Shown one piece after another: positions 9,265 to 17,972 of a DNA stretch of 39,052 nucleotides. The translations under genes and the position numbers were made by a program. The DNA is from CAIVAT01 sp037141055 (GTDB taxonomy: Bacteria > Bacteroidota > Bacteroidia > Bacteroidales > FEN-979), in contig JBAXDH010000021.1 in NCBI GenBank assembly GCA_037141055.1, positions 1 to 39,052 on the forward strand, given 5' to 3'. The first letter of the stretch is position 1. Each line of letters opens with the position of its first letter. The notes below the pieces were generated by a model. It searched no databases and had not been told where the DNA came from. It saw nothing but the letters and a program-made list of their open reading frames with translations.

Positions 9265-12200
9265 TTATTTTACTAATGTAACGGATCCCATTGTCTTCTT
9301 CGAGTCACCTGTACCAATGTCAGATCCTTCCCAGGGTGAATTATCCACAAACGAAGCGCTGATCCTCCACATGTAATTACCCTGCGGCATAGCTGCTCCT
9401 TCAAAGGTTCCGTCCCAACCTTCAGTCGGCATACCCTTGTCATCAAGTTTGGTAGATTCCCACAATAAATGCCCCCACATGTCAAACACGGTTACATGGT
9501 ATTGCTTTAAATTAACACCGACCGGCTGGAATAACCTGATGCCGAGATTAGTACTTGCAGGTGCGAATGCGTTTGGAACATACAGTCCCTTGAAGAGCAG
9601 TTCATATTTATAGTAGGTGGTGTCGGAACAATCAAACTGGTTCAATGAAATAAGTTTGATCGTGTAGGTGCCGTCCTCCGTGAACAGGGCAACCGGATTT
9701 TGCTCCGTCGATCCTTTACCGTTACCAAAATCCCAGGTGTAGCTTTCGGCGCCAGTGGAAACATTGTTTACTTTCACCTGGCCCTGCTTTCCATTGTAGC
9801 CGTCAACGATCGTAAACGAACTGACCGGGGTAATGTTCACTTTTACAGTGGAGTCAACCGTGTCGATACATCCGTAATGGTCTTTAACAATCATCCGCAC
9901 CGAATAATCGCCTGTATTGGGATACCTGTAATTGGGATCCCGCACGTTGGATGAATCTTTCATGCTCGTCGGATCGCCAAAATACCAGCGCCAGAACCCA
10001 AAGGTCGTGTCTGATTTGACCGATTTGTCCGTGAAGAAGGTGGGATCACCGGTACATGCCGACGTATTGTCGTAATGTGCCGTTGGCAGCCCGTATATTC
10101 GGGTCGGTTTTGTCAGGGAGTCCTTACAGCCGTACCTGTTGGTTACAATCAGTTTTACGTTGTAAATCCCTGCAGTGTCGTATCTGTGCGGCGGATTTTT
10201 AAGCGTTGAAGTATCCGTTGTCTTTGATCCGAACGTCCAGTTCCATTTTGAAACACCCAGCCCAAATGTTTTGGAGGTGTCCCTGAAGAGGGAAAGCTGG
10301 TTAAGACAGACGGGAACATTGGAGAAATAGGTTATCGGTGTCGGACGGACCTTGACGGTGCTGATTAGATTGTCAATAATATTGGTGCCGTTCACCAATG
10401 CCTGAATTTCGAGGTTCACGCTGTAACTTCCGCTGTCGGCGTATGTGTGCGTAATTGGTGTATGATGCGCCGTGTAGGTTGTATCGGTTCCATCACCCCA
10501 TGTCCAGTGCCACTGGTTGATGCGAGTCACAGGTAAGGAACTGTCTGAGAAAGCAATTTTATACCTTGCACACAGGGTATCCTTGAATGTGAATCCTGCT
10601 TTGATACACGGGAACCGCTGTACACTCCTGGTAATACTGTCTACACATCCATGGGAATTCGTCATCACAAGGGTAACCGGGTAGATACCGGCGTTGACAT
10701 ACAAATGTGATGTATCTCCCGGCCCCGGCGCGCTGATAATAACATCCGGTGAGCCGTCGCCAAAGATCCAATGCCAGCTGGTGATTGTTCCTCCTCCAGA
10801 ATTCACTGTCGAATCGTTGAAATAAATCGTGCTGTCGCAAGGTGTCGAGAGGAAGGAATACAATGGTTTGGGAGCTGCATACACTCTGACATCATGGTAT
10901 ACGCTGTCAACACAGTTGTCCGAGTTATAGGCTTTCATCTTCACAACATATGTGGCAGCTCCTGAAAACACGTGCACCGGGTTATACAATTGTGATATGT
11001 TGCTTGGTCCTGAAGCAGGATCTCCAAAGTTCCAGGTAACTGAATAAAGCGTATCTCCCAGAGCTTTATTAACCGGTGTGAAATGAGTTGTGTAGCCCTG
11101 GCAAACAGTATCGTTATTGAAAGTGAAGGCAAAGCCGGGTTTCACATACACGCTGTCGATGATGGTATCCATACAGCCATATGTATCGGTAACAATCAGC
11201 GTCACCAGGTATGTTGTGTCAGTTACCGGGAAGGTATGCGACGGATTGGGTATGTTTGAAGTATACCCTGGTTCAAAAATCCATTCCCGCTGGGCGATGG
11301 TCGACCCGGTAGCCGTTGAGATGTCCTGGAAATCAACCTTGCCTTGCGGGCAGTAGAATCCAAGTTGGGTGAAAGCCGCAACGGGCGTTGGCCGTGAGAT
11401 TACCGGGATTGTGACCGAATCGACACAATTTGCCAGGTTGGTCACCGTCAGGTGCACCTGGTAGGTTCCAGCGGCTGTGTAAATGTGCGTTGGATTTTGA
11501 ATCGTTACCAGTGGTGATCCGTCGCCGAAATTCCAGCTCCAGCTCTTGATGCTGCTTCCTGCTGCGGTCGACATGTCCGTGAACACAGTTCCGGTATTGA
11601 CGCATGAAGCAGTATACTGGAACATGGCCATCGGTTTCGGGTTCACAACAATCTGCATTGTTGTATCCTTTAAACATTGACTTGAGTTGGTAACCTGGAG
11701 CGTTACTGTATAGGTTCCCTGGGTAATATATATATGGGCGGGATCCTGAATGGTTGACGTGTTGTTTATTCCACTCGCTGGATCTCCAAAATTCCAGGCC
11801 CAGGATACGATGGTGCCGGCAGCTGTGGTTGATGCATCGGTGAACTGTGTCGGACTGGCCATGCAGGCTGTATCCGCTGTAAATATCGCCACAGGTGCGG
11901 CATTAACATTCACAGTTTTACCGCCAACGAGACTGTCGGAACATCCGTTTGCATTTGTAACCATCAGCCTGACAATGTGCGGCCCTCCCGTTGAAAACGC
12001 ATGCGTCGGGTTTTGGGTTGTCGAGGTATTGTCAGCGCCGGATCCGGGATCTCCGAAATTCCATGCCCAGGTTGTCAGCGATGGACCGCCATTCGTTTGC
12101 GAAAGATCAGTAAACTGCAGCAGTGAAAGGGCACAGGCATTGGTTCCAAAACTAAAGTTGGCAAGGGGACGGAAACCGATTTGAACTGCCGTTATCTTTT

Positions 12201-15200
12201 CTGCAGTGCACCCGTCGGTGGTGAGGATGGTAAGCTTCACATTGTAAGTTCCGCCATTGGTGTACTTATGCTTGATATTCTGGTTGTTCGGGAAAAGAAT
12301 CGGACCAACGACTGTTCCGTCACCGAAATCCCAGGTCCATTGTGATATTGATCCGTGGGGTGTGGAAGACAGGTCGGTAAACTGAACCGAGTCTCCGGCA
12401 CAATTGGGGGATGAATAGCTGAATGATGAGATTGGTTTGCCAAGCACAAGAATAGCCTTTGTTGTGTCCTTTACACAGCCCTGGTTGCTGGTTACCGTCA
12501 GTTTTACATTGAAATTGCCGGTAGTGGCATACAGATGCGTAGGACCAGCGCCGGTTCCTGTCTGTCCATCACCAAAATCCCACAGATAACTTGCAACGGA
12601 CCCCGCCGGTGTGGATTGGTCGGCGAACGTTGTAAGTGATCCCTTGCAGACAGTATCTGCTGTGAAATTGGAAACCGGCCTGACGTTCACGGTGACCTGC
12701 GGCAATGGCAGCAAGGTGTCCTTACAGCCGTTTCCGTTGGTCACGATCAGGGTGATGTTGAACGATGGCGGGCTTGCGGTGGAGAAAGAGTGTGTCGGGT
12801 TTTGAACATTTGAAATGTTGTTGATGCCGGAAGCCGGATCGCCAAAATTCCAACTCCATGTTTGAATGCTGCCTCCGCCGTTTGTTTGCGACAGATCGGT
12901 AAACTGTACCGGCTGATTTGCGCAACGCACGGTTGAATAGGAGAAGTTTGCGATGGGTGCGGGAACGCTTGTAACCGTTTTTTCGATAAAATTGATACAG
13001 CCCGTAGTTGTTGTTACTGTCAAGCGCACAATGTGGGTACTGGCATTTCCAAGGAACACGTGGGTCATGTTCGGGCCGCTTGGGAAAGTAATGGGTGGCG
13101 TAACAGAGCCGTCACCAAAATCCCATTGCCATGTTTGAATATAGGATGAGAAACCAGTCGGAACAAAGGACTGATCAAAGAAGCTAACCGGGTTCCCCAC
13201 ACAACTGGCCGGGGAGAACGAAAAGTCGGCGATGGGTTTCGGGTTCACGATAACCGGCTTGTTTACCGTGTGAATACAACCGTTGGTATTTACAACTGTC
13301 AGGGTCACAACATAGTTCCCATAGGCGCCATAAGTATGCGGCGGGTTCTGCATGTTCGACGTACCGCCGTCGCCAAAATTCCAGGTGTATGAAATGATGC
13401 TGCCACCATTTGCAATGGACGTGCTGGTAAACATGGTCGGATTACTTTCGCAGGCACTGGCATAGGTGAAATTTGCGGCAGGCAGACTGTCAATTCTGAT
13501 GGTATCAAGGAATGTATTGGTGCATCCGTTGGTGCTGGTAATTACGAGATTCACAGGAAAATTCCCTGCGGCGGTGAATGAATGCGTCGGATTTTGCTGG
13601 GTTGAAATATTATTGCCCCCGGATAACGGATCCCCGAAATTCCAGTTCCAGTTCTGAATGCTTCCCCCGCCATTGGTTTGAGACAGGTCGGTAAACTGCA
13701 CTGTCTGGCCGAGGCAGGTTGTATTGGAATGTGTGAAATTAGCCAGTGGTGAAGGAATGCTGTTCACAAGCTTTGAAATTGAATCAATGCAATTGTTTGT
13801 GGTGATAACAGTCAGCCAAACCACATGCGAGGTGGAAACACCCAGGAAGGTATGACTAATGTTTGGGGACGCAGGATAATTGATTGGCGGAGTTACAGAA
13901 CCATCACCGAAATTCCAAATCCAGGTTTTAATATACCCGGCAAATCCGGAGGGAATAAAGGAGAGGTCGGTAAATGTAACGGGATTGCCGATACAACTTG
14001 CTGCAGAGAATGTGAAGGCAGGCACCGGGTTTGGATGAACGGTCACCTGCTTGGTCACCGTACTTGAACAACCGTTGACATTGACAATTGTAAGTGTTGC
14101 ATTATAAATTCCAAAAGTGGCATAGGTGTGAAGCGGTGACTGCAGACTTGATATTCCGCCGTCTCCGAACGTCCAGCTGTAAGATGTTATCGCAGAAGCC
14201 CAGGGAATGGACGTGTCGGTGAAATGAGTCGTTCCGCCTGCACACGCTGAATCGGCAATAAAATTGGCAACCGGCAATTTATGTATCACTACCGGGATGG
14301 TCACTGAATGGCTGCATCCGTTGGCATTGGTAACAATCAGCTTGACACTATACGTTCCGTCGAGAATAAATGTATGTGATGGATTGGGGGAGGTGGAGGT
14401 GTTGTTGATGCCCGACCCGGGATCGCTGAAATTCCACAACCAGGCCACGATGCTTCCCCCGCCGTTCGTCTGGGAGAGATCATGAAATTGTACGACCTGG
14501 GTTGCACAACTTGGCGTTCCGGGCAACACTTCAAAGGCAGCCGTCGGGGCCGGGATTACGTGAACAGGGTGGGTGATTGAATCCCTGCAGCCAAAACTGG
14601 AAATGACCATAAGTTTGACTGTGAAATTGTAAACCCCTCCAGGGAATACGTGGCTTAAATTCGGACTGGACGGCAGGGAAACCGTGTCGGTCGTACCATC
14701 GCCCCAGGTCCAGACCCATTCATTGATAAATCCTGGAAATCCTGCAGGGACATAAGACTGGTCGGTGAACTGAACTGCGAGAGAGTCGCAGGTTGGTGAC
14801 GCATATGTAAACCCTGATACCGGCTTCGGCATGACCGTAACCGTTTTCAATACTGAATTGCTGCATCCGTTGGTGTCAGTCACGGTAAGAATCGCAGAAT
14901 AACTTCCTGCTGCCGCATAAAGATGTGCAGCGCTAAGCGGGCTTGTTACGTGAGTCGTTCCATCACCGAAATCCCAGTCCCATGTGGCTATTGTTCCAGG
15001 GATCATCACCCCGAGATTTGCGTTGAACGTAACCACCTGGTTCAGGCAGGTATTGTTGGTAAATGTATAATCAACCGGTACGGGAGGGTTGACGTAAACA
15101 TTCTTGACCAGCGTGTGTGTACAATAATTAACATTATCAGTAACCGTCAGAGACACATGATAAAGGTGACCGGTAAGCATAAAGGTGTGTGACGGGTTCT

Positions 15201-17382
15201 GCAGCACGGAGGTGTTATTGATGCCCGATAGGGGATCATCGAAATCCCACAGCCATTGTGTAACATTTCCGGAACCTGAAAAAGAGAGGTCGGTAAAATA
15301 AACTGCCTGGTTTGCACAGGCGTATGTGTTCGGGAATGTTGAATTGTTGGAATAGGTAAAATTGGCGGTCGGTTTCGGGAAAACAACAACCTGGATGCTG
15401 AAAGATTCGTAGAAGTTGGTAATATACGTCACCGTGCGGGTTACCGTAAATGTACCGGATGATGTGTACTGATGCGTGGCAAAGACCGGGAAAACCGAAA
15501 CGGGCGGGGAATAGGTGGTGATAACTCCATCGCCAAAATCCCAGACTTCCTGAACGATATTGCCGCCGGGGATCTGGGGGGTAAAGTGCATGGTGTCCCC
15601 GATGCATTTGGGTGAGTCTGCCGTAAAGAAGGCCGAAGCATTCCCCAATATGGTAACCTGCTTCTGAATGCTGTTGGAACATCCGTTAATGGCATCGGTG
15701 GCCGTTAGGGTCACAAGAAAGTTACCCGGGCCCTGGTATACATGCGATGGGTTCGGGCCATAGCCGAATGTACCGTCGCCGTAATCCCATACAAGGTTGT
15801 TGCCAACGGTGGCTCCTGTAATATTATGAAACTGGATCTCCCAGTTTTGCGTTCCGTTCACGAATGTGAAATCAACGGCGGGTTTTGGACTGACCGTGAG
15901 CGGCGGGCTCATGGTATATGTGTTGGCACATCCGTCGGAATTTGTTGCCTTGAGCGAAACAGCATAAGTTCCGACTGCACTGAACAAGTGCGTGGGATTT
16001 GTAACGTTTGAGGTGTTGGAGCCTGATAACGGATCGGCAAAAGTCCATAGGAAACTGCTGATCTGGCTGCCGCCGTTCAGTGTGCTGGTATTGGTAAATG
16101 CGACCGCTTCTCCAAGACAGGCATTGCCCACCAGGAAACTCGCCATCGGGGATGGATTCACAGATACCGGCTTGACAAAGTAATCAGATATACAGGTGTT
16201 TGAATTGGTCACCCTCAATTTCGCACTGTAAGTTCCCAGGCTTAAATATGTATGTGAAATAACTTCAGCCGGGTTGGAACTTGTGTAGGAGGTACCATCT
16301 CCGAAAATCCATTCGAGTTGGGTAAAGGTGCCGACAGGAGTCACGGAAGTCGTTGTGAAAACGGTCGCCTCGCCAAGGCAGGCGAGCGTATTCGTGAAGG
16401 ATGCGGTGGGAATGGTATTGTCAATGATAATATCTTTTGTGTAGGAGGCCGTGCAATACTTCGAATTTGTCACAGTCAGTTTGACGTGATGCAGGCCGAA
16501 GTCCTTGAAAATGTGATTTACCGTTGGGGTTGTTCCTGAATTTACCTGGTTTGAAGAACCTGAACCAATATCATCAAAATCCCATTCATAATAAAGAATT
16601 GAAATATTTTCAGGATTGGTGGCCGGTTTGGCCAATGAAGCTGAGCCATCAAAGGACATCGGGTTATAGAGGCAGTTGTTCGGAATCGGTGCAGGAGTAT
16701 TTGTAAAGGTTGCAACAGGCTTGTACTGATCAGGATTTACGTAAACATAGTCGATAATCTGGTCGGTCTGCCCCGCTGAATTGGTGACAGTAAGCGTAAC
16801 GGTATAGGTAACACCGGATGTCGGCGGGAAGGTGTGCTGTAAAACACCGACGGCAGGTCCGGAAACTATCGGGCTGGCGTCGCCAAAATTCCATGAATAG
16901 GATATCGAGGGATCGGCATGTACGGAAACATCCCCGGTAAAATTGACTACATTGTAAAAACAACCGCCAGCCGGGTCGAACTGGTAATAGAAATATGCGT
17001 GCAGCAAAGGTTGTACGGTGATGGTTTTTGTTGCGACCTTTCCAACACAACCGGCAAATGTAGGATCATTGTTCCATTCGGTGACCTGAACAGTATAGCT
17101 GCCTGTTGATTGCCACTTCACCTGTAATTGATTCTGGTTCGTTGGTCCAACAATTGTCCTTCCTGTCGCCGGGGTAACCACCCACTGGTATGAATGGGTA
17201 GGTGTGCCGGTAGTAGCCGGAGTAGAATAAGTGTAGGTTACCAGGGCTGCATTCTGGTCGCACGCAATGTCAGCACCGGTGATGACTGGCTGTGTATCCG
17301 GACAATCCTGGGCCCAAGCAACGGATGTAATCGTTAAGAGCGCCAAGGACAAAAAGATACAGCGGAAAAATCGATGGAACAT
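9265..17382 (-). CDS. Giant secreted multi-PKD protein with type B T9SS sorting domain
   Basis: A 2705-residue protein with a signal peptide (cleavage near AWAQ, residue 25), an N-terminal Ig/PKD-like segment, about 28 PKD-like modules of ~85-95 residues, and a gliding-motility-associated type B C-terminal domain beginning near VPNAFAPAS and containing VFDMWGHLLWES and PQGNYMW. The PKD core motif W-x-W-x-F-G-D is present in nearly every module. Most also carry a cysteine early (C-x-G-x-x-V-x-F) and one late (NGC), suggesting one disulfide per module. Modules bearing the GDPxSGxNNxS variant recur every third module through most of the protein. The family is surface-displayed or released adhesins exported by T9SS; type B domains are usually not removed by the PorU route of type A. 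The 18-bp gap to the PorP/SprF gene indicates an operon. The ligand cannot be read from sequence. No clear promoter motif was found upstream. Confidence 0.95.
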   Translation of the reverse strand: MFHRFFRCIFLSLALLTITSVAWAQDCPDTQPVITGADIACDQNAALVTYTYSTPATTGTPTHSYQWVVTPATGRTIVGPTNQNQLQVKWQSTGSYTVQVTEWNNDPTFAGCVGKVATKTITVQPLLHAYFYYQFDPAGGCFYNVVNFTGDVSVHADPSISYSWNFGDASPIVSGPAVGVLQHTFPPTSGVTYTVTLTVTNSAGQTDQIIDYVYVNPDQYKPVATFTNTPAPIPNNCLYNPMSFDGSASLAKPATNPENISILYYEWDFDDIGSGSSNQVNSGTTPTVNHIFKDFGLHHVKLTVTNSKYCTASYTKDIIIDNTIPTASFTNTLACLGEATVFTTTSVTPVGTFTQLEWIFGDGTSYTSSNPAEVISHTYLSLGTYSAKLRVTNSNTCISDYFVKPVSVNPSPMASFLVGNACLGEAVAFTNTSTLNGGSQISSFLWTFADPLSGSNTSNVTNPTHLFSAVGTYAVSLKATNSDGCANTYTMSPPLTVSPKPAVDFTFVNGTQNWEIQFHNITGATVGNNLVWDYGDGTFGYGPNPSHVYQGPGNFLVTLTATDAINGCSNSIQKQVTILGNASAFFTADSPKCIGDTMHFTPQIPGGNIVQEVWDFGDGVITTYSPPVSVFPVFATHQYTSSGTFTVTRTVTYITNFYESFSIQVVVFPKPTANFTYSNNSTFPNTYACANQAVYFTDLSFSGSGNVTQWLWDFDDPLSGINNTSVLQNPSHTFMLTGHLYHVSLTVTDNVNYCTHTLVKNVYVNPPVPVDYTFTNNTCLNQVVTFNANLGVMIPGTIATWDWDFGDGTTHVTSPLSAAHLYAAAGSYSAILTVTDTNGCSNSVLKTVTVMPKPVSGFTYASPTCDSLAVQFTDQSYVPAGFPGFINEWVWTWGDGTTDTVSLPSSPNLSHVFPGGVYNFTVKLMVISSFGCRDSITHPVHVIPAPTAAFEVLPGTPSCATQVVQFHDLSQTNGGGSIVAWLWNFSDPGSGINNTSTSPNPSHTFILDGTYSVKLIVTNANGCSHSVTIPVVIHKLPVANFIADSACAGGTTHFTDTSIPWASAITSYSWTFGDGGISSLQSPLHTYATFGIYNATLTIVNVNGCSSTVTKQVTVHPNPVPAFTFSAASCIGNPVTFTDLSFIPSGFAGYIKTWIWNFGDGSVTPPINYPASPNISHTFLGVSTSHVVWLTVITTNNCIDSISKLVNSIPSPLANFTHSNTTCLGQTVQFTDLSQTNGGGSIQNWNWNFGDPLSGGNNISTQQNPTHSFTAAGNFPVNLVITSTNGCTNTFLDTIRIDSLPAANFTYASACESNPTMFTSTSIANGGSIISYTWNFGDGGTSNMQNPPHTYGAYGNYVVTLTVVNTNGCIHTVNKPVIVNPKPIADFSFSPASCVGNPVSFFDQSFVPTGFSSYIQTWQWDFGDGSVTPPITFPSGPNMTHVFLGNASTHIVRLTVTTTTGCINFIEKTVTSVPAPIANFSYSTVRCANQPVQFTDLSQTNGGGSIQTWSWNFGDPASGINNISNVQNPTHSFSTASPPSFNITLIVTNGNGCKDTLLPLPQVTVNVRPVSNFTADTVCKGSLTTFADQSTPAGSVASYLWDFGDGQTGTGAGPTHLYATTGNFNVKLTVTSNQGCVKDTTKAILVLGKPISSFSYSSPNCAGDSVQFTDLSSTPHGSISQWTWDFGDGTVVGPILFPNNQNIKHKYTNGGTYNVKLTILTTDGCTAEKITAVQIGFRPLANFSFGTNACALSLLQFTDLSQTNGGPSLTTWAWNFGDPGSGADNTSTTQNPTHAFSTGGPHIVRLMVTNANGCSDSLVGGKTVNVNAAPVAIFTADTACMASPTQFTDASTTAAGTIVSWAWNFGDPASGINNTSTIQDPAHIYITQGTYTVTLQVTNSSQCLKDTTMQIVVNPKPMAMFQYTASCVNTGTVFTDMSTAAGSSIKSWSWNFGDGSPLVTIQNPTHIYTAAGTYQVHLTVTNLANCVDSVTIPVISRPTPVAAFTQLGFYCPQGKVDFQDISTATGSTIAQREWIFEPGYTSNIPNPSHTFPVTDTTYLVTLIVTDTYGCMDTIIDSVYVKPGFAFTFNNDTVCQGYTTHFTPVNKALGDTLYSVTWNFGDPASGPSNISQLYNPVHVFSGAATYVVKMKAYNSDNCVDSVYHDVRVYAAPKPLYSFLSTPCDSTIYFNDSTVNSGGGTITSWHWIFGDGSPDVIISAPGPGDTSHLYVNAGIYPVTLVMTNSHGCVDSITRSVQRFPCIKAGFTFKDTLCARYKIAFSDSSLPVTRINQWHWTWGDGTDTTYTAHHTPITHTYADSGSYSVNLEIQALVNGTNIIDNLISTVKVRPTPITYFSNVPVCLNQLSLFRDTSKTFGLGVSKWNWTFGSKTTDTSTLKNPPHRYDTAGIYNVKLIVTNRYGCKDSLTKPTRIYGLPTAHYDNTSACTGDPTFFTDKSVKSDTTFGFWRWYFGDPTSMKDSSNVRDPNYRYPNTGDYSVRMIVKDHYGCIDTVDSTVKVNITPVSSFTIVDGYNGKQGQVKVNNVSTGAESYTWDFGNGKGSTEQNPVALFTEDGTYTIKLISLNQFDCSDTTYYKYELLFKGLYVPNAFAPASTNLGIRLFQPVGVNLKQYHVTVFDMWGHLLWESTKLDDKGMPTEGWDGTFEGAAMPQGNYMWRISASFVDNSPWEGSDIGTGDSKKTMGSVTLVK
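11649..14832 (-). repeat. Higher-order tandem repeat of three PKD modules (four clear copies)
   Basis: Inside the giant PKD gene, unit boundaries at about 14832, 14038, 13247, 12447 and 11648 are 791-800 bp apart (about 265 residues). Each unit has three module types in order: A (Gly-Phe insert then FGDGSVTPPI or similar), B (FTDLSQTNGG then FGDPxSGxNNxS), and C (shorter module, often FGDGG). In the copy nearest the C-terminus the third module has taken on the B signature. Diverged copies of the same triplet continue N-terminally to about 16450. Copies differ at many positions at DNA level, so the duplications are not recent. Confidence 0.85.
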
Positions 17383-17598
17383 AAGATTTGAATTTGTAGA
17401 AGTTTTCGCTCAGTTGTGTTATACTTAATTGTACGACAAAAGTTTCACTCGAAAGGTTGCCTGTAAGGTAAAAATCCATTGGATAAAAATCTCACAGAAT
17501 CTCAGAATCAACAAAATTAACAAATATTTCATGAATTTCAACATACTGAGACAACCATAACACTATTTATTTTGTCAATAAATAATGACGATAAAAAG

Positions 17599-17629
17599 TT
17601 TTGTTATTAATTGAAACCTTGTACTTTTG
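17599..17629 (+). promoter_or_regulatory. Bacteroidota-type promoter of the small lipoprotein gene
   Basis: TTTTG at 17599-17603 (-33) and TACTTTTG at 17622-17629 (-7, exact TAnnTTTG) are separated by 18 bases. The expected transcription start lies around 17635, giving a leader of about 15 bases before the ATG at 17650. It reads away from the divergent PKD adhesin gene. Confidence 0.75.
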
Positions 17630-17649
17630 CAGTTAACAATCTGAATCCC

Positions 17650-17967
17650 ATGAAAAAGTCAGCTTTTGCCATCTCCATCCTTCTAGTCACTGTATTCTCA
17701 GTAATGACAGCCTGTACAGCAAAAAAAACAGCTGACCCCTGCGATGGTATTGGAATTCTGAATGTTGAGAATAAACTCGATTCGACCATTTCGGTTAAGA
17801 TTATGGAGACCCACAACACCATGAGCATCGGGAAAGATTACACCCTGCCTTTTTCACTTGCCGGCAATCAACCGTATACTCTTACCATAGACGGGCCGCA
17901 ATACCATAAAGATACTACAATTATGGTGCTTTTTTGTGATAATAAATTAATTATCGTTACTAAATAA
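17650..17967 (+). CDS. Small putative lipoprotein, function unknown
   Basis: A 105-residue protein starting at ATG 17650. An upstream in-frame TTG at 17611 lies before the promoter -7 element and is rejected as a start. It has a lipoprotein signal with lipobox VMTAC, so C22 would be lipidated, followed by TAKKTADPCDG. The mature part is short and beta-rich, with two further cysteines (DPC and LFC) that could pair. It matches no family I recognise. It has its own promoter, is divergent from the giant adhesin gene and converges, with a 5-bp gap, on the 523-residue exported protein gene. Localisation is well supported; a role in surface biology is only suggested by its neighbours. Confidence 0.8.
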   Translation: MKKSAFAISILLVTVFSVMTACTAKKTADPCDGIGILNVENKLDSTISVKIMETHNTMSIGKDYTLPFSLAGNQPYTLTIDGPQYHKDTTIMVLFCDNKLIIVTK

Positions 17968-17972
17968 GGCGA

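Noticed and set aside
11750..12184. 144-codon plus-strand open frame opposite the PKD repeats
   Set aside because: It is a by-product of repeat composition; similar fragments recur opposite each PKD unit at the same phase.
9700..17100. Regular repeats that could be mistaken for a CRISPR or satellite array
   Set aside because: The period is set by PKD protein modules in one open frame, and the repeats are diverged at DNA level with no uniform short repeat and unique spacer pattern.
17383..17500. Promoter for the giant PKD gene
   Set aside because: A TTTG followed by TATAAC occurs on the minus strand, but the spacing and -7 sequence do not fit the consensus well enough to annotate.
17937..17954. 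Small AT palindrome near the convergent stops of the lipoprotein and the exported protein genes
   Set aside because: A six-base AT-only stem inside coding sequence is too weak to call a terminator.
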